The notes under the pieces: generated by a model
Seen by the model: the letters and a program-made list of their open reading frames with translations, nothing else
Told to the model about the DNA's origin: nothing
Databases searched by the model: none
Made by a program: the position numbers and the translations under genes
Assembly: GCF_028476545.1 (NCBI RefSeq)
Contig: NW_026733171.1
Coordinates: 45,001-109,000, forward strand
Direction of reading: 5' to 3'
Origin: Physella acuta
Lineage: Eukaryota > Mollusca > Gastropoda > Physidae
Length of the DNA: 64,000 bases
Shown: positions 1 to 12,609 of the stretch, piece by piece
Position numbering within the stretch: the stretch's first letter is position 1
Layout of the letters: each line of letters starts with the position of its first letter

Positions 1-1
1 A

Positions 2-46
<45 letters not shown>
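1..46. repeat. (TA)n microsatellite at window edge
   Basis: Nearly pure AT dinucleotides; the left end is outside the window. Confidence 0.95.
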
Positions 47-48
<2 letters not shown>

Positions 49-471
49 AGTAATTAAAAAAGGAAAGTTAACTAAATCGACGTAGATACTAAGTTTAACT
101 TCATGGTATAAATTCTAATTTGATTACTCTGAAAATAAAAGTGAAATGCCAGGTTGATGGTCCATAAAGCAGATTTGATTTTTGAATTCTCAAAACACCA
201 CATAATTTGCAATATATGACATTGCAAAGCACACAAAAATAATATAAGTTATTTCCCTTTGCATCTTGGATTTTGATAAGCTTCAGGGGCTAAAAACATA
301 CTGGTGATTATAAAAAAAACCCATTGTTCTACGGTTTTAATATATGTTTACTTTACATTGTCGATGTGTTATTTTTTAAATTTCCGGGTACCAAAAAGTT
401 AAAAAAAAAATAACAAGCCAAACTAATTGTTTTTTTTCCTTGTCAGAACATGATAAATGTAAAAAAAAAAT

Positions 472-506
<35 letters not shown>

Positions 507-799
507 AATTATACTTTACCAGGACAAGCTGATGCTCAATAGTAGACATTGATTTTATCAAATTACAAAAATGTACTAAACATTTTTTTTTTAAATTATT
601 AAAATTGTATTTCATTACTGAAAAAAAAACGCGCTGCGTTTATGATGTCTTTTAAATGTCACAGACCTGAATGATTACCTCAAGAAATTAATAACGGTGG
701 CTAATAACAGCCAATCAAAGTTTCTCTTAACAATTATATGCGTCGTTTTAAAATATGCGGTTTGTATAAGGCATATTCAAATAAAAATATGGCAGTTGA
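47..799. other. AT-rich unique DNA, no gene seen
   Basis: No exon signal was found. A long poly-A run lies near 475-504, and other A/T homopolymers are scattered through. Confidence 0.6.
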
Positions 800-1170
800 G
801 GTCGTCCATAAATGACGTCACATTCCTCGGGGAGGGGGGGGAGATTCGTAGTTTTGAGATGACGTGTGATGAGTGGAGTGGGGAGGGGGATGGTTAAAGT
901 TAGTGTGGCGTCATAATTCTGCGATATAGATACTGAAGTTTAGTAATTGTTTTGCGTTTCAGAAATCTACTTTAGTAAATTATAATAGAAATTGATCTAC
1001 ATATTTTAGAAAAAAAAAAACATTGTTAAGAAATAGGGTTGCTTTTTTGAGGGCGGTTGTAGGCTGATGCATGACGTCATTTAAGTGGTTGGCGGGGATC
1101 AGGCTTTCGTGACGATGTGTGAAATAAGGGGAGTGGGAATAAAATTTTAACTCTCCCCTCCCCCTCCTAA
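800..1170. mobile_element. Degenerate MITE of the GGTCATCCATAAATGACGTCAC family
   Basis: The left terminal sequence GGTCGTCCATAAATGACG and the G-rich subterminal block match the better copy at 5968-6402. The right end has decayed, so its boundary is approximate. Confidence 0.45.
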
Positions 1171-1245
1171 TACCCACAGCGCCAGCTTTAATTAAACGAA
1201 AATTTATGAAAGTCCCAATTTAGCATTTCGCTGAGGATTTTAAAG

Positions 1246-1463
1246 CAGGGGTCTCCAAACTACGGCCCGCGGGCCGGATGCGGCCCGCGATGTCCTCTCA
1301 TCCGGCCTCGGAAATCTTTTTGTCCACGGAAAAAAAAACGTTTGTTGGTGATGGCTGAGGAACTTTGCCCAGAAAAATCAATGACATGCCTGAAAGACCT
1401 GGCCCCCGAACTAAAATTTGATAGTTAATGCGGCCCTCGGACTGAAAAGTTTGGAGACCCCTG
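1246..1463. mobile_element. hAT MITE, CAGGGGTCTCCAAAC type
   Basis: The element is 218 bp with terminal inverted repeats CAGGGGTCTCCAAAC / GTTTGGAGACCCCTG. It carries the CGGCCCGCGGGCCGGATGCG block near the left end. The flanks form an 8-bp target duplication with one mismatch (1238-1245 TTTTAAAG, 1464-1471 ATTTAAAG), diagnostic of hAT. Confidence 0.9.
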
Positions 1464-1748
1464 ATTTAAAGGATAACTACCATTATTTAAAAAAAAATGA
1501 AATTGATGTAATTACATTGATCAAACGATAACAGCCTAGTATTTTTGTCTGAAGAGAAGGGTTAATATATGCGACATTACAAGCACGGAGAATAAGAAAT
1601 CGATTGCAAATTTTTTGTTTTATTTAAAAACAAAATGTAGGCTAATTGTCATTGGTAAAGTCATGATTTTATTATTGGGAAGCTTATTGGCAACATTGGG
1701 TGTATAAAATATGTCGCACGCGTTGATATTTCAAAATGCGACTCACGA

Positions 1749-1920
<172 letters not shown>

Positions 1921-2120
1921 GTCTATAACGTTCTTGGTGAGGTGGCGGAGAGGGACAGACACTGGTTTCTATAAATAAATAAAATTAAAAAAAAGAAAAG
2001 AAAAAAAAAGAAAAAAATGAAATAATATAAAATAAATAAATAAAAATTATGTATGTGTGTTGTATATATTTATAAATAAATAAATAAACAAATATATCAA
2101 TATATCTATTTCTATCTATC

Positions 2121-3927
<1,807 letters not shown>

Positions 3928-4288
3928 GCTCTATAAGAGTCTCCCATAGCTAAGCATATTTACATATAGAACCATCGAGAACAGAAGACGTTATAAAAAT
4001 ATTATAAAAACCAACAAATAAGGAAATTTTGTGTTCGCTTTTACGAGGCCAATATTTTCCTACATTTTTTTTCCAAAAGACTTTTTGATGGAAATCCCCC
4101 TCCCTACCCCACCGGAAGTAAAAATCTAAAATTTCTTCCATTTCGAGCCTTGCAGAGTTATGCAAATTAGAATTTAACTTTTAAGTTGCGTGCAACATTG
4201 TGAAACGTAAATTTATGCCATTTTAAAACGGATTTATTTTTTCGAGACATGCAACATTTTGCCATTTATTATTTTAAGAAAGTCTAAA

Positions 4289-4700
4289 GGGGTCATCTGT
4301 AAATGACGTCACGCTTTTTTGACGATTTTTACCTCTCCCCTCCCCTCCGTCACACATCGTCACAAAAAGCCAGAACCCCTAATATGACGTCACACCTCAG
4401 TCTACAATCTCCCCCCCCCCCTCTCAAAGTTGCTGTTGAATTTTTCTTAAAACATCGACATTTTTCCAAAATCTTGTCAGAGCTCTGTTAACATAGAGTA
4501 TTTTGATCAATTCCTATTACAATTTATTAAAACCGTTTGTAAAAACGCGAAATAACGGCTAAAACTCGTTTTCTAACATTGCTTTTTTATAATGCAAAAG
4601 TGTGACGTCACACCGTTTGAACCCCCCCTCCCCCTCATTACACAACGTCACAAAATTACGGACTCCCCTCTCCGAGTGTGACATCATTTATGGACGAGCC
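4289..4700. mobile_element. MITE of the GGGGTCATC...GATGACCCC family
   Basis: Left end GGGGTCATCTGTAAATGACG; right end is a degenerate inverse (CATCATTTATGGACGAGCC). C-rich subterminal blocks and internal sequence match the copy at 5968-6402. Confidence 0.75.
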
Positions 4701-5169
4701 AAAAGTGACTACATTCTGTGATGTAGGCCTACTTTCACGTCAGTTTTACCATCAAATCACGAGTAGAGTATTTACTTTGCGAGACAAGCAATTCTGTCAG
4801 CTTGGTTTGTACAGAAAAAGGGAGACAAAACTGCTCGCTATGACTCTCCAATATGGAGAGTTAAAAATAGTGTGTGCGTCGTTTTTTATGGGGATGATAT
4901 TTGTAACCAAACATCGGTTATAGTAGAATCCTCGTGCCTGAAATTAAGTTTGAAAAGTTTGTTACTCAATTTAAAATGAAATTAATTTAGACAGAAATAT
5001 TTGACTATTTTAAAAATAAACATGCAATTCTTTTACCGTTAAAAGTTTGGTGAACTTATTCAAAAGTATGATGGAACCTCTTTCAGTTATGAGAATCAAA
5101 ATTCTAGGCTAAGTTTAGAGTGGCGTAAGCTGTTTTTTTTAGGTAGGAGATTTCAAAGTGTAGGCCTAA

Positions 5170-5458
5170 GTTTGTCTGTGTGTATGTGTTTGTGTCTGTG
5201 TGTATGTCTGTATTGTGACTGATTGTGTTTCTGAGTGAGCGTCTGCTTGTGTGTCTGTTTATGTGTAGGATTGTGTGTCGGTGTGTGTGCGCATGTGTGT
5301 CTCTGTGTGAGTGTACCTGTGTGTCTGTCTGTGAGTGTGTGTATGTCACTCTATATGTACGTGTGCGAGTGTGTTTATGACTCCCTATGTATGGCTATCC
5401 GTGTTTCTGTAAGTGTATGCATGCCACTCTATATGTATGTGTGCGAGTGTGAAGTGAG
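5170..5458. repeat. TG-rich degenerate minisatellite
   Basis: TGTGTGTCTGTG/TGTATG-type repeats lying just downstream of exon 3 of the minus-strand cysteine-rich gene. Confidence 0.85.
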
Positions 5459-8400
5459 CGGACGTACGGGTAGACACTTGTGTTTAGACTCGCAGCAGTC
5501 CCTGTCGTGGTTACAGAACCCCCAGAACTTGGAGCAGCATCTGTTCTTGCTGCCACACAGGAGGAGACTCTGGCACTGGTAGCTGTACAGGCACGGCTTG
5601 TGGAGGCTGCAAGACAATGGGCGTGACGTTATGGATTGGACCAATGGGAATGTAGAGTTTAAGAAAATATATTTAAAACAATTTTTTACGCTGCTTTTGT
5701 GTCTGTATGAGATTTAATGGGGACGGAGTGGTCTAGCGGTAGAGAGCTAGACTGGGCATAGTGCTGACCACACTATCTCTTCATATGCCGAGGTCACTGA
5801 AACAGGTGAACTCCACTTCACTTTGACCATCAGGTTTGAAAGGGAAACTTTTTTTATGATATTAAATATTACATAGGAAAAAAAAACAAATTATGTTATC
5901 GTTATTAGATTGCAGGTTAGGGTTGCAGTTAGTCTCATGGATATGGCCAAGTAAGAGTTAGGATTTAGGGGTCATCCATAAATGACGTCACGCTTTCTGG
6001 ACGATTTTTACCTCCCCTCCCTTCCCTCCGTCACACATCGTCACAAAAAGCCAGCCCCCCCCCCCCTAAAATGACGTCACACCTCAGTCTACAACCCCCC
6101 CCCCCTCAAAATTGCAGTTGCATTTTTCTTAAAACATCGATATTTTTATCAAAATCTTGTCTGAAATCTATCAAAATAGAGTATTTTAATAAATTCCTAT
6201 TACAATTTATTAGAACAGTTTTCTAAAGCGCGAACGAAATAACGTCTAAAATTCGTTTTCTAACATTGCTTTTTTATAATGCAAAAGTGTGACGTCGCAT
6301 TATCTGAACCCCCCCCCCCCCCCCTCCCCCTCGTCACACACCGTCACAAAATTACGGACCCCCCTCCCCCCTACGAGTGTGACGTCATTTATGGATGACC
6401 CCTTAGCTTTAAAGTAAATAAGTTATTAACTTATGTCATCACACCTCCAATAGGTTGAGGTGGGGATGAAAGGTGGTGAACTTTGTGACGTCATTTTGAC
6501 AGACGGTGTGGGTAGGCCTAATGGTTGGGTAAATTTCTTTATTTTAAAAAAATTACGTTAAGTGGCCTACAGATGATCCCAAACAGAACTAAGACATACT
6601 TGTAAGCGCGGCTACAAAATTATTTCTAGGCAAGAAATACACACACAAGTTCACAGTATTAGACGTTCTTTATAGAGCTTTCAACATTTCTTATTTTATA
6701 CTCCGTAATTATCTCATTAAGTCGGCTGCTTACTATTAGTTACGTTATGTCTAGTTAGCTATTGTTACGTCCCTTGTGTTATTTACATCATAGTTATGTC
6801 CCTTGAATGTCTGGGCTCTATGTATTGTGTAGCCGTGTTGTTGATGTCAGTGAGTTTGCTATGAATGTGTCTTGATAGGATACGTGTAGTCGGAGCTGTA
6901 CTGTGTATGAATAATAAAGTGTTGAAGCTAAGTGATATCGTCTACTATTATACTCCAAGTCCTACAAATCAAGTAGGCCTACTATAACACTGTTATCAAT
7001 AATGTAAAACGGTTATCTGTAATATAACACTGTTATCAGTAATATAACATTGTTATCAATAATATAACATTGTTATCAGTTATATATAACACTGTTATCA
7101 GTCATGTAAAATTGTTATCAGTAATATAACACTGTTATAAGTAATATATAACACTGTTATCAGTAATATAACACAGTTATCGGTTATGTATGTAACGATG
7201 TTATCAGTAATATAACACTGTTATCAGTAATATAACACTGTTATCAGTTATATATAACACAGTTATCAGTAATATAAAATTGTTATCATATGCACAGCCT
7301 ACCCCAGCTTGGTGCAGCGTGGATTCGTTCCTGAATGGGCCTCGTTACATTTTCCACTGCAGCATTCACTGTTGTCCTCACAGCTGTCATTCGGAAACTT
7401 GCAGTTAAAAGCTGGGGTTAAAAAATTGTAGTTAAAAGTTGGGGTTAAAAAAATTGTAGATAAAAGTTGGGGTTAAAAAAATTGTAGATAAAAGTTGGGG
7501 TTAAAAAGTTTATAGTCAAAAGCTGGAGTTAAAAAACTTGCAGTTAAAAGCTGGGGTTAAAAAATTTGTAGTTATAAGCTAGGGTTAGAAAAACTTGCAG
7601 TTAAAAGCTTAGGTTAAAAAAGCTTGCGTTAAATTATTGCAATTAGAATCTATGAATTAATAAACTTAAATTAACATCGAAAGTAATCATCTAAATAAAA
7701 TAAAAAATATTGATAAAAGGTCATGTTTAATACATATAAATGCAAGTAATGGTAAGGGCCTGTCCAAGTGAAATATGTCCATACTAATAAAGTGATCATC
7801 AACTAAAAGATGTGAGACAAAAGATATTCACTATCATTAAATCGGTGAAATGTGAAAGCTGATTTTTGAAGCTGATTTGTAACGTAATCATATTTAAATT
7901 TTATGTCAAGTTATGTTTCATTGTTTAAATTTTATGTAAAGTTATGTTTCATTATTTCAATTGTATGTAAAGTTATGATCCATTGTTTAAATTTTATGTA
8001 AAGTTATGTTTTATTATTTAAATTTTATGTAAAATTACGATTAATTGTTTAAATTTTATGTAAAGTGTTAAGTTTCTTTATTTAAATTTTATGTAAAGTT
8101 ATGTTTCATTATTTAAATTTTATGTGATGTGAGACAAAAGATATTCACTATCATTAAATCGGTGAAATGTGAACGCTGATTTTTGAAGCTGATTTGTAAC
8201 GTAATCATATTTAAATTTTATGTAAAGTAATGATTCATTGTTTAAATTTTATGTAAAGTTATGTTTCATTGTTTAAATTTTATGAAAATTTATGTTTCAT
8301 TATTTAAATTTTATGCAAAATTACGATTAAATGATTAAATTTTACGTAAAGTGTTAAGTTTCTTTATTTCAATTTTATGTAAAGTTATGTTTCATTGTTT

Positions 8401-11400
8401 AAATTTTATGACCAATTATGTTTCATTGTTTAAATTTTATGTAAAGTTATGTTTCATTGTTTAAATTTTATGTGATGTGAGACAAAAGATATTCACTATC
8501 ATTAAATCGGTGAAATGTGAAAGCTGATTTTTGAAGCTGATTTGTAACGTAATCATATTTAAATTTTATGTAAAGTTATGCTTAATTGTTTAAATTGTAT
8601 GTAATGTTATGTTTCATTGTTTAAATTTTATGTAAAGTTATGTTTCATTATTTAAATTTTATGTAAAATTACGATTATTTGTTTAAATGTTACGTAAAAT
8701 TATGTCTCATTGTTTAAATTGTATATAAAGTTATGTTTCATTGTTTAAATTTTATGTAAAGTTATGTTTCCTTTTTTAAATTGTATGTACGGTTATGTTC
8801 CATTATTTAAATTTTATGTACGGTTATGTTTCATTATTTAAATTTTATGTAAAGTTATGTTTCATTTTGTAAATTGTATGTACGTTATGTTTCATTTTTT
8901 AAATTGTATGTACGTTATGTTTCATTTTTTAAATTGTATGTACAGTTATGTTTCATTGTTTAAATTGTATGTGCAGTTATGTTTCCTCATCCATGAAGAG
9001 GATTCCAGTGCCACCTTAATACGAATTATATTACCAAATATCAATTAACATATAGCACACTAAAACACTGAGACGCTGAAACTTTTGAAGAAATTACTTT
9101 AGAAAATATAAAAATATTTTTTTGAAAGAAAATATTTCTATTATTGAAGAATAACAAAAAAGCCCCACTTTAAAATGTTTTTAAAAATAACATAAATGTA
9201 TGTTTGAATCAAAAAGATTATTCTACATTTAAAACACCTTTAGTTATCTTAAAAATAAACAAGGCCTGCATGTCTTATTCTTAAACAAAATAAAAATAAT
9301 AACAAACGTTTAAAAACCATATAATTTTTTTCTAAATGCCTTCTTGATTTGCTTTAATAATTGTAACGAAACAATTAAAAAACAACATTCAATTTACGAA
9401 CGCTTTGATCAAAGTTTTCACAATCCAATCTTCCTTTCTCTAGATAAACAAATCCATATTTTGTGACAGAATGTCTTCAACCTTCACTAAACTGAGATAG
9501 ACGTCTTCACGATCTCCAATACAATCAAGATTGTTTTTATACTATTGATACTTTATGTGATGATTTAAAAACTGATTTACACACACTTTTTAAAAGCAAA
9601 GCGCCTTGTTATACATTGCACGTCGAAGATTTTATATCGGAAGATTTTGTGTGTATTAAAATAGCATCAATCACCGCTTTATTTAACAAAAACATAAAAA
9701 AATATCAACTTGATTTTTTTGTCAATGATGGATTCGGAAAAAAATGATTAAAATTGATGGTTTTTGTTTTTAATAAAAATATGGGATTTTGTTTGTATGT
9801 TTTTGTAGATTTTTAAAAAGCAATCGGTTAAATTGAGATAATTAAAACATGAAAGACTTTGTCTAGTGTTAAATGTTGCGGCAGTTTTATTGAGGGAAAA
9901 GGAACAGTTAGCGGAATAATCTATAGTCCTGTTTGATATTTTTGATATGTTCTAAAATTTAAATTTAACATTCGCTATTTACTAAATGGTATTTTTAAAC
10001 GTATCCGGTCGTACCCCCCCCCCCAGGAAAAAAGAATAAAAAAGTTAACCCAATACCTTACACGTCATTTTAGTTGAGTCAGGCGTGTCGGGGTCGGGGT
10101 GGGGGGGGGGGGGGGTTGAAAGCGCCGACTGCTATTCCGAAAGTCGAGAACTCTTGAGCTCGGAACACGATCTGGAGTGAGTAGGACGTCACTGAGTCAA
10201 CCCAGCTGTACTGGGTACCTGGCTCAGTTAGGCTTCATATCAAAGCCAGATAGTTTGTATTTGTGTAGCGATATCATGATTTACACGATTTGATACACCC
10301 TGTCGACAACTATTAAAGTGGCTGATGTATTTTTAAATTTTTTTATTATTGTTACAACACGTTTTAACCGATCGACGATTTCCTATTGCAATATTCAGGC
10401 TCTAAAACCACGGAACCCGCAATTAGTAAAGTTCATTAGTAACATGTGGGTTTCTCAATTTGGTGGCCTTAACACATGGACAAGTTACTTTGAGCAGTGT
10501 ATGTAGAAATTACATTTCACATATTTCAACCATGACATTTCACATATTTCAACCATGACATTTCACACATTAAACACATTTCACATATTTCAACGTTTCA
10601 GGTGCTCTTCTAATCAACCAATCCGACCCCCAATCATTCCACATGGCATTTATTAATTACAAAATAAAAGGAATAAAGAAAACCAAAGGCATCGTTTTAT
10701 AACATTAGTTTATACCACCACCTCACGTTTTAAAACACATTATAACAAAATAAAGACATTCCCAATATTTTCGGAGCTATGTTACACGTGAATGATCCCC
10801 GAAAATCTCTGTTTAATATTTTCTGACGCATTCATCTGATTTGATGAAAAAACAGCAGCAAGAAGAAAACAAGACACAAACATTAAAACGAAAGTAGGAA
10901 GCCATTTTTTTTTGCCGCGTGACGTAAATGAAACAAATAAAACAAAATAAAATAAAACGCTAAATGTCTAACAGGCGGAATACGTCGCGAATATGGCTAT
11001 GTTTGGATACTTCAATTTCATTTTTAAAAACGAATGTTGATGTTAGATCTATAAACCATTAAAACAACAAACAGAGGGGGAAAAAATCAGCGTTACATTA
11101 AAAACATCAAAAAAAAACCCCATCATTCACTGAGCGGGAATACCCAGGGGAAATGGCCTGTGCTTTCATTTTAACGTAAAGCCATTTCCTTTTCCGGGAA
11201 GCAAATTAAAATCCGAATAACGACATGAAATGAGTTGTTTAATTCATGTGGCATTTGTTTTTTTTCTTTCTATAAAATAATTTGTTGTCGTTATGACAAG
11301 TGACAAGGTGGTACGATCTGAGTGTGTGGGTGTGGGGTGTTTATGAGGGGAAGTGTTTGTGGGGTAGTGGGAGTGTGTGGTATTGGGAAGTGTGTGGGAT

Positions 11401-12263
11401 TGGGAAGTGTGTTTCTCTGTGTGTGTGTACGTGTGTGTCTAGGATGGTTGGAATAATGTGTATGTGATGGGACTGTGTGTGGGAATGTGGGGGTAGGGGA
11501 AATATATATATAAAGTGAAGTGTTTAGGGGGAAGTGTGAGTGAGGTGTGGGATATGTGATTGTGAGTAGGTTGATTGAGTGTATGTGTGTGTGTGTGTGG
11601 GAGAAATGTGTGTCGGGTGGGTAAGTGTGTGTATGTGTGGGAATGTGGGAGTGTGTGATGTTGGGAGTGTGTGTGGGAGTGAGTATTATGGTAGAGGTGT
11701 GATTGTAGGAGTGTGGTTGTAGTTAAGATGTGAGTGTGGTTTGTAGTAGAGGTGTGAGTGTGGGAGTGTGGGTTGAAGTAGAGGTGTGAGTGTGGTGTGT
11801 GGGTTGTGTGTGAGTGTGTGATGTGTGGGTTAGGGTAGAGGTGTGAGTGTGGGAGTGTGGGTTGTAGTAGAGGTGGGAGTGTGGGGGATGTGGGTTGTGT
11901 GTAAGTGTGTGATGTGTGGGTTAGGGTAGAGGTGTGAGTGTGCGAGTGTGGGTTGTAGTAGAGGTGGGAGTGTGGGGGATGTGGGTTGTGTGTAAGTGTG
12001 TGATGTGTGGGTTAGGGTAGAGGTGTGAGTGTGGGAGTGTGGGTTGTAGTAGAGGTGGGGGATGTGGGTTGTGGAGGTGTGGGTTGTAGTAGAGGTGTGA
12101 GTGTGGGAGTGTGGGTTGTAATAGAGGTGTGAGTGTGGTGTGTGGGTTGTGTGTGAGTGTGTGATGTGTGGTTTGTGGGTTGTGGTAGAAGTGTGGGTTT
12201 ACCGTGACACGAGGTCCACGTCCAAAAGGCGAGGCAGGTGGCGAGGGTGATCGATGTTCTCAT
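5429..12263 (-). CDS. Secreted cysteine-rich protein with knottin-like module; exons 12263-12203, 7411-7303, 5606-5429
   Basis: Exon 1 encodes MRTSITLATCLAFWTWTSCH, a signal peptide, and ends at donor G|GTAAAC (phase 1). Exon 2 follows an AACCCCAG acceptor and joins as Ala-Phe-Asn-Cys, placing a plausible cleavage site after CHA. It has six Cys spaced C-x6-C-x5-CC-x3-C-x10-C, the C-C-CC-C-C framework of inhibitor cystine knots, and ends before GTAGGC (phase 2). Exon 3 follows CTTGCAG in frame and adds nine Cys: C-x5-C-x5-C-x5-CC-x6-C-x5-CC-x5-C. The phases agree at both junctions. The listed end is the TAG at 5429. However, the 15 Cys are an odd number, the tail runs into a TG/CA repeat, and CCC|GTACGT at 5468/5467 is a possible donor, so another exon may follow. 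I do not recognise the family; knottin-fold secreted proteins in molluscs include toxins, inhibitors and antimicrobials. Introns of 4.8 and 1.7 kb are filled with repeats. Confidence 0.72.
5719..5852 (+). mobile_element. tRNA-derived SINE (family A), internally deleted
   Basis: The A-box-like head (GTGGTCTAGCGGTAGAG) jumps straight to the 3' body (GTGCTGACCACACTATC...GAGGTCACTGAAACAGGTG). The middle seen in the copies at 12366 and 36899 is missing. It lies in intron 2 of the cysteine-rich gene. Confidence 0.75.
5968..6402. mobile_element. Near-intact MITE, 24-bp TIRs and TTA target duplication
   Basis: The terminal repeats are inverse copies beginning GGGGTCATCCATAAATGACG. TTA flanks both sides (5965-5967 and 6403-6405), as in PIF/Harbinger-type elements. 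C-rich subterminal blocks surround an AT-rich core. No transposase is present. Each TIR contains a TGACGTCA CRE-like palindrome. Confidence 0.85.
6990..7290. repeat. ~18-22-bp minisatellite (TATCAGTAATATAACACTGT)
   Basis: About 14 imperfect copies immediately downstream of exon 2 of the minus-strand gene, within its intron 2. Confidence 0.9.
7395..7630. repeat. ~27-bp minisatellite built from a 3' splice-site region
   Basis: About eight copies of a unit that, read on the minus strand, is TTTTTTAACCCCAGCTTTTA plus ACTGCAAG. The lowest-coordinate copy is the acceptor and first 14 bases of exon 2 of the cysteine-rich gene. Confidence 0.85.
7809..8985. repeat. ~30-bp minisatellite with a ~320-350-bp higher-order unit
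   Basis: Basic unit TGTTTAAATTTTATGTAAAG plus TTATGTTTCAT. A distinct block of about 97 bp starting GATGTGAGACAAAAGATATT recurs at 7809, 8126 and 8474. It lies in intron 1 of the cysteine-rich gene. Confidence 0.9.
8990..10130. other. AT-rich intron-1 DNA, no other feature seen
   Basis: A/T-rich, mostly unique sequence. There is a poly-C run near 10014-10024 and a G-rich tract near 10090-10115. Confidence 0.5.
10138..10236 (+). mobile_element. SINE family A fragment
   Basis: Contains the B-box-side sequence and the stretch CACTGAGTCAACCCAGCTGT of the family body; neither end is complete. Confidence 0.6.
10505..10600. repeat. Short direct repeat (ATTTCACATATTTCAACCATG)
   Basis: Three to four imperfect copies, within intron 1. 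Confidence 0.7.
10610..11300. other. AT-rich unique DNA with homeodomain-type TAAT sites
   Basis: No exon was found. Runs such as TTTATTAATTAC and an even, non-repetitive composition could mark a regulatory region in intron 1; this is only inference. Confidence 0.3.
11310..12200. repeat. GT-rich minisatellite
   Basis: Units such as GTGGGTTGTAGTAGAGGTG alternate with TGAGTGTGGGAGT. The array abuts the donor of exon 1 of the cysteine-rich gene and lies wholly in intron 1. Confidence 0.9.
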
Positions 12264-12365
12264 TCTCAACACGACGTCACAGGCATCGAATCTGTCATGG
12301 CGTGATGCAAGTCATCGATCTGATGAAGAAGGTATCGAACTTTGTTACAAGTGTCCTAGGGTGGA

Positions 12366-12602
12366 GGGACGACGTGGTTCAACGGTAGAGCGTTCGGCTG
12401 CTAAGCCGAAAGTCTCGAGTTCAGATCCCGGGCTCACGTTCGTAAGACGTAACTGAGTCCACCCAGCTCTGATGGGCAAAGGCACCCGGATATATAGTGC
12501 TGACCATACTATCCCCCAATATACCGAGGTCACTGAAAAAATCGAACATACCCCCCATGGACCTTGAAGTTCGAAAGGACACTTCATTCATAGAAGGGTA
12601 GG
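12366..12602 (+). mobile_element. tRNA-derived SINE (family A), near full length
   Basis: The head has A box GTGGTTCAACGGTAGAG, a CTGCTAA anticodon-like loop and B box GAGTTCAGATCCC. The body (GACGTAACTGAGTCCACCCA...) ends GAAAGGACACTTC. It inserted about 100 bp upstream of the cysteine-rich gene's ATG. Confidence 0.88.
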
Positions 12603-12609
12603 ATGAATC

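Noticed and set aside
6770-6968. Possible solo LTR ending near a poly-A signal-like AATAAA
   Set aside because: No convincing paired ends or target duplication, and no related copy in the window.
12366-12440. Possible functional tRNA gene
   Set aside because: It has A and B boxes and an anticodon-like loop but is fused to a SINE body, and the acceptor stem does not close.
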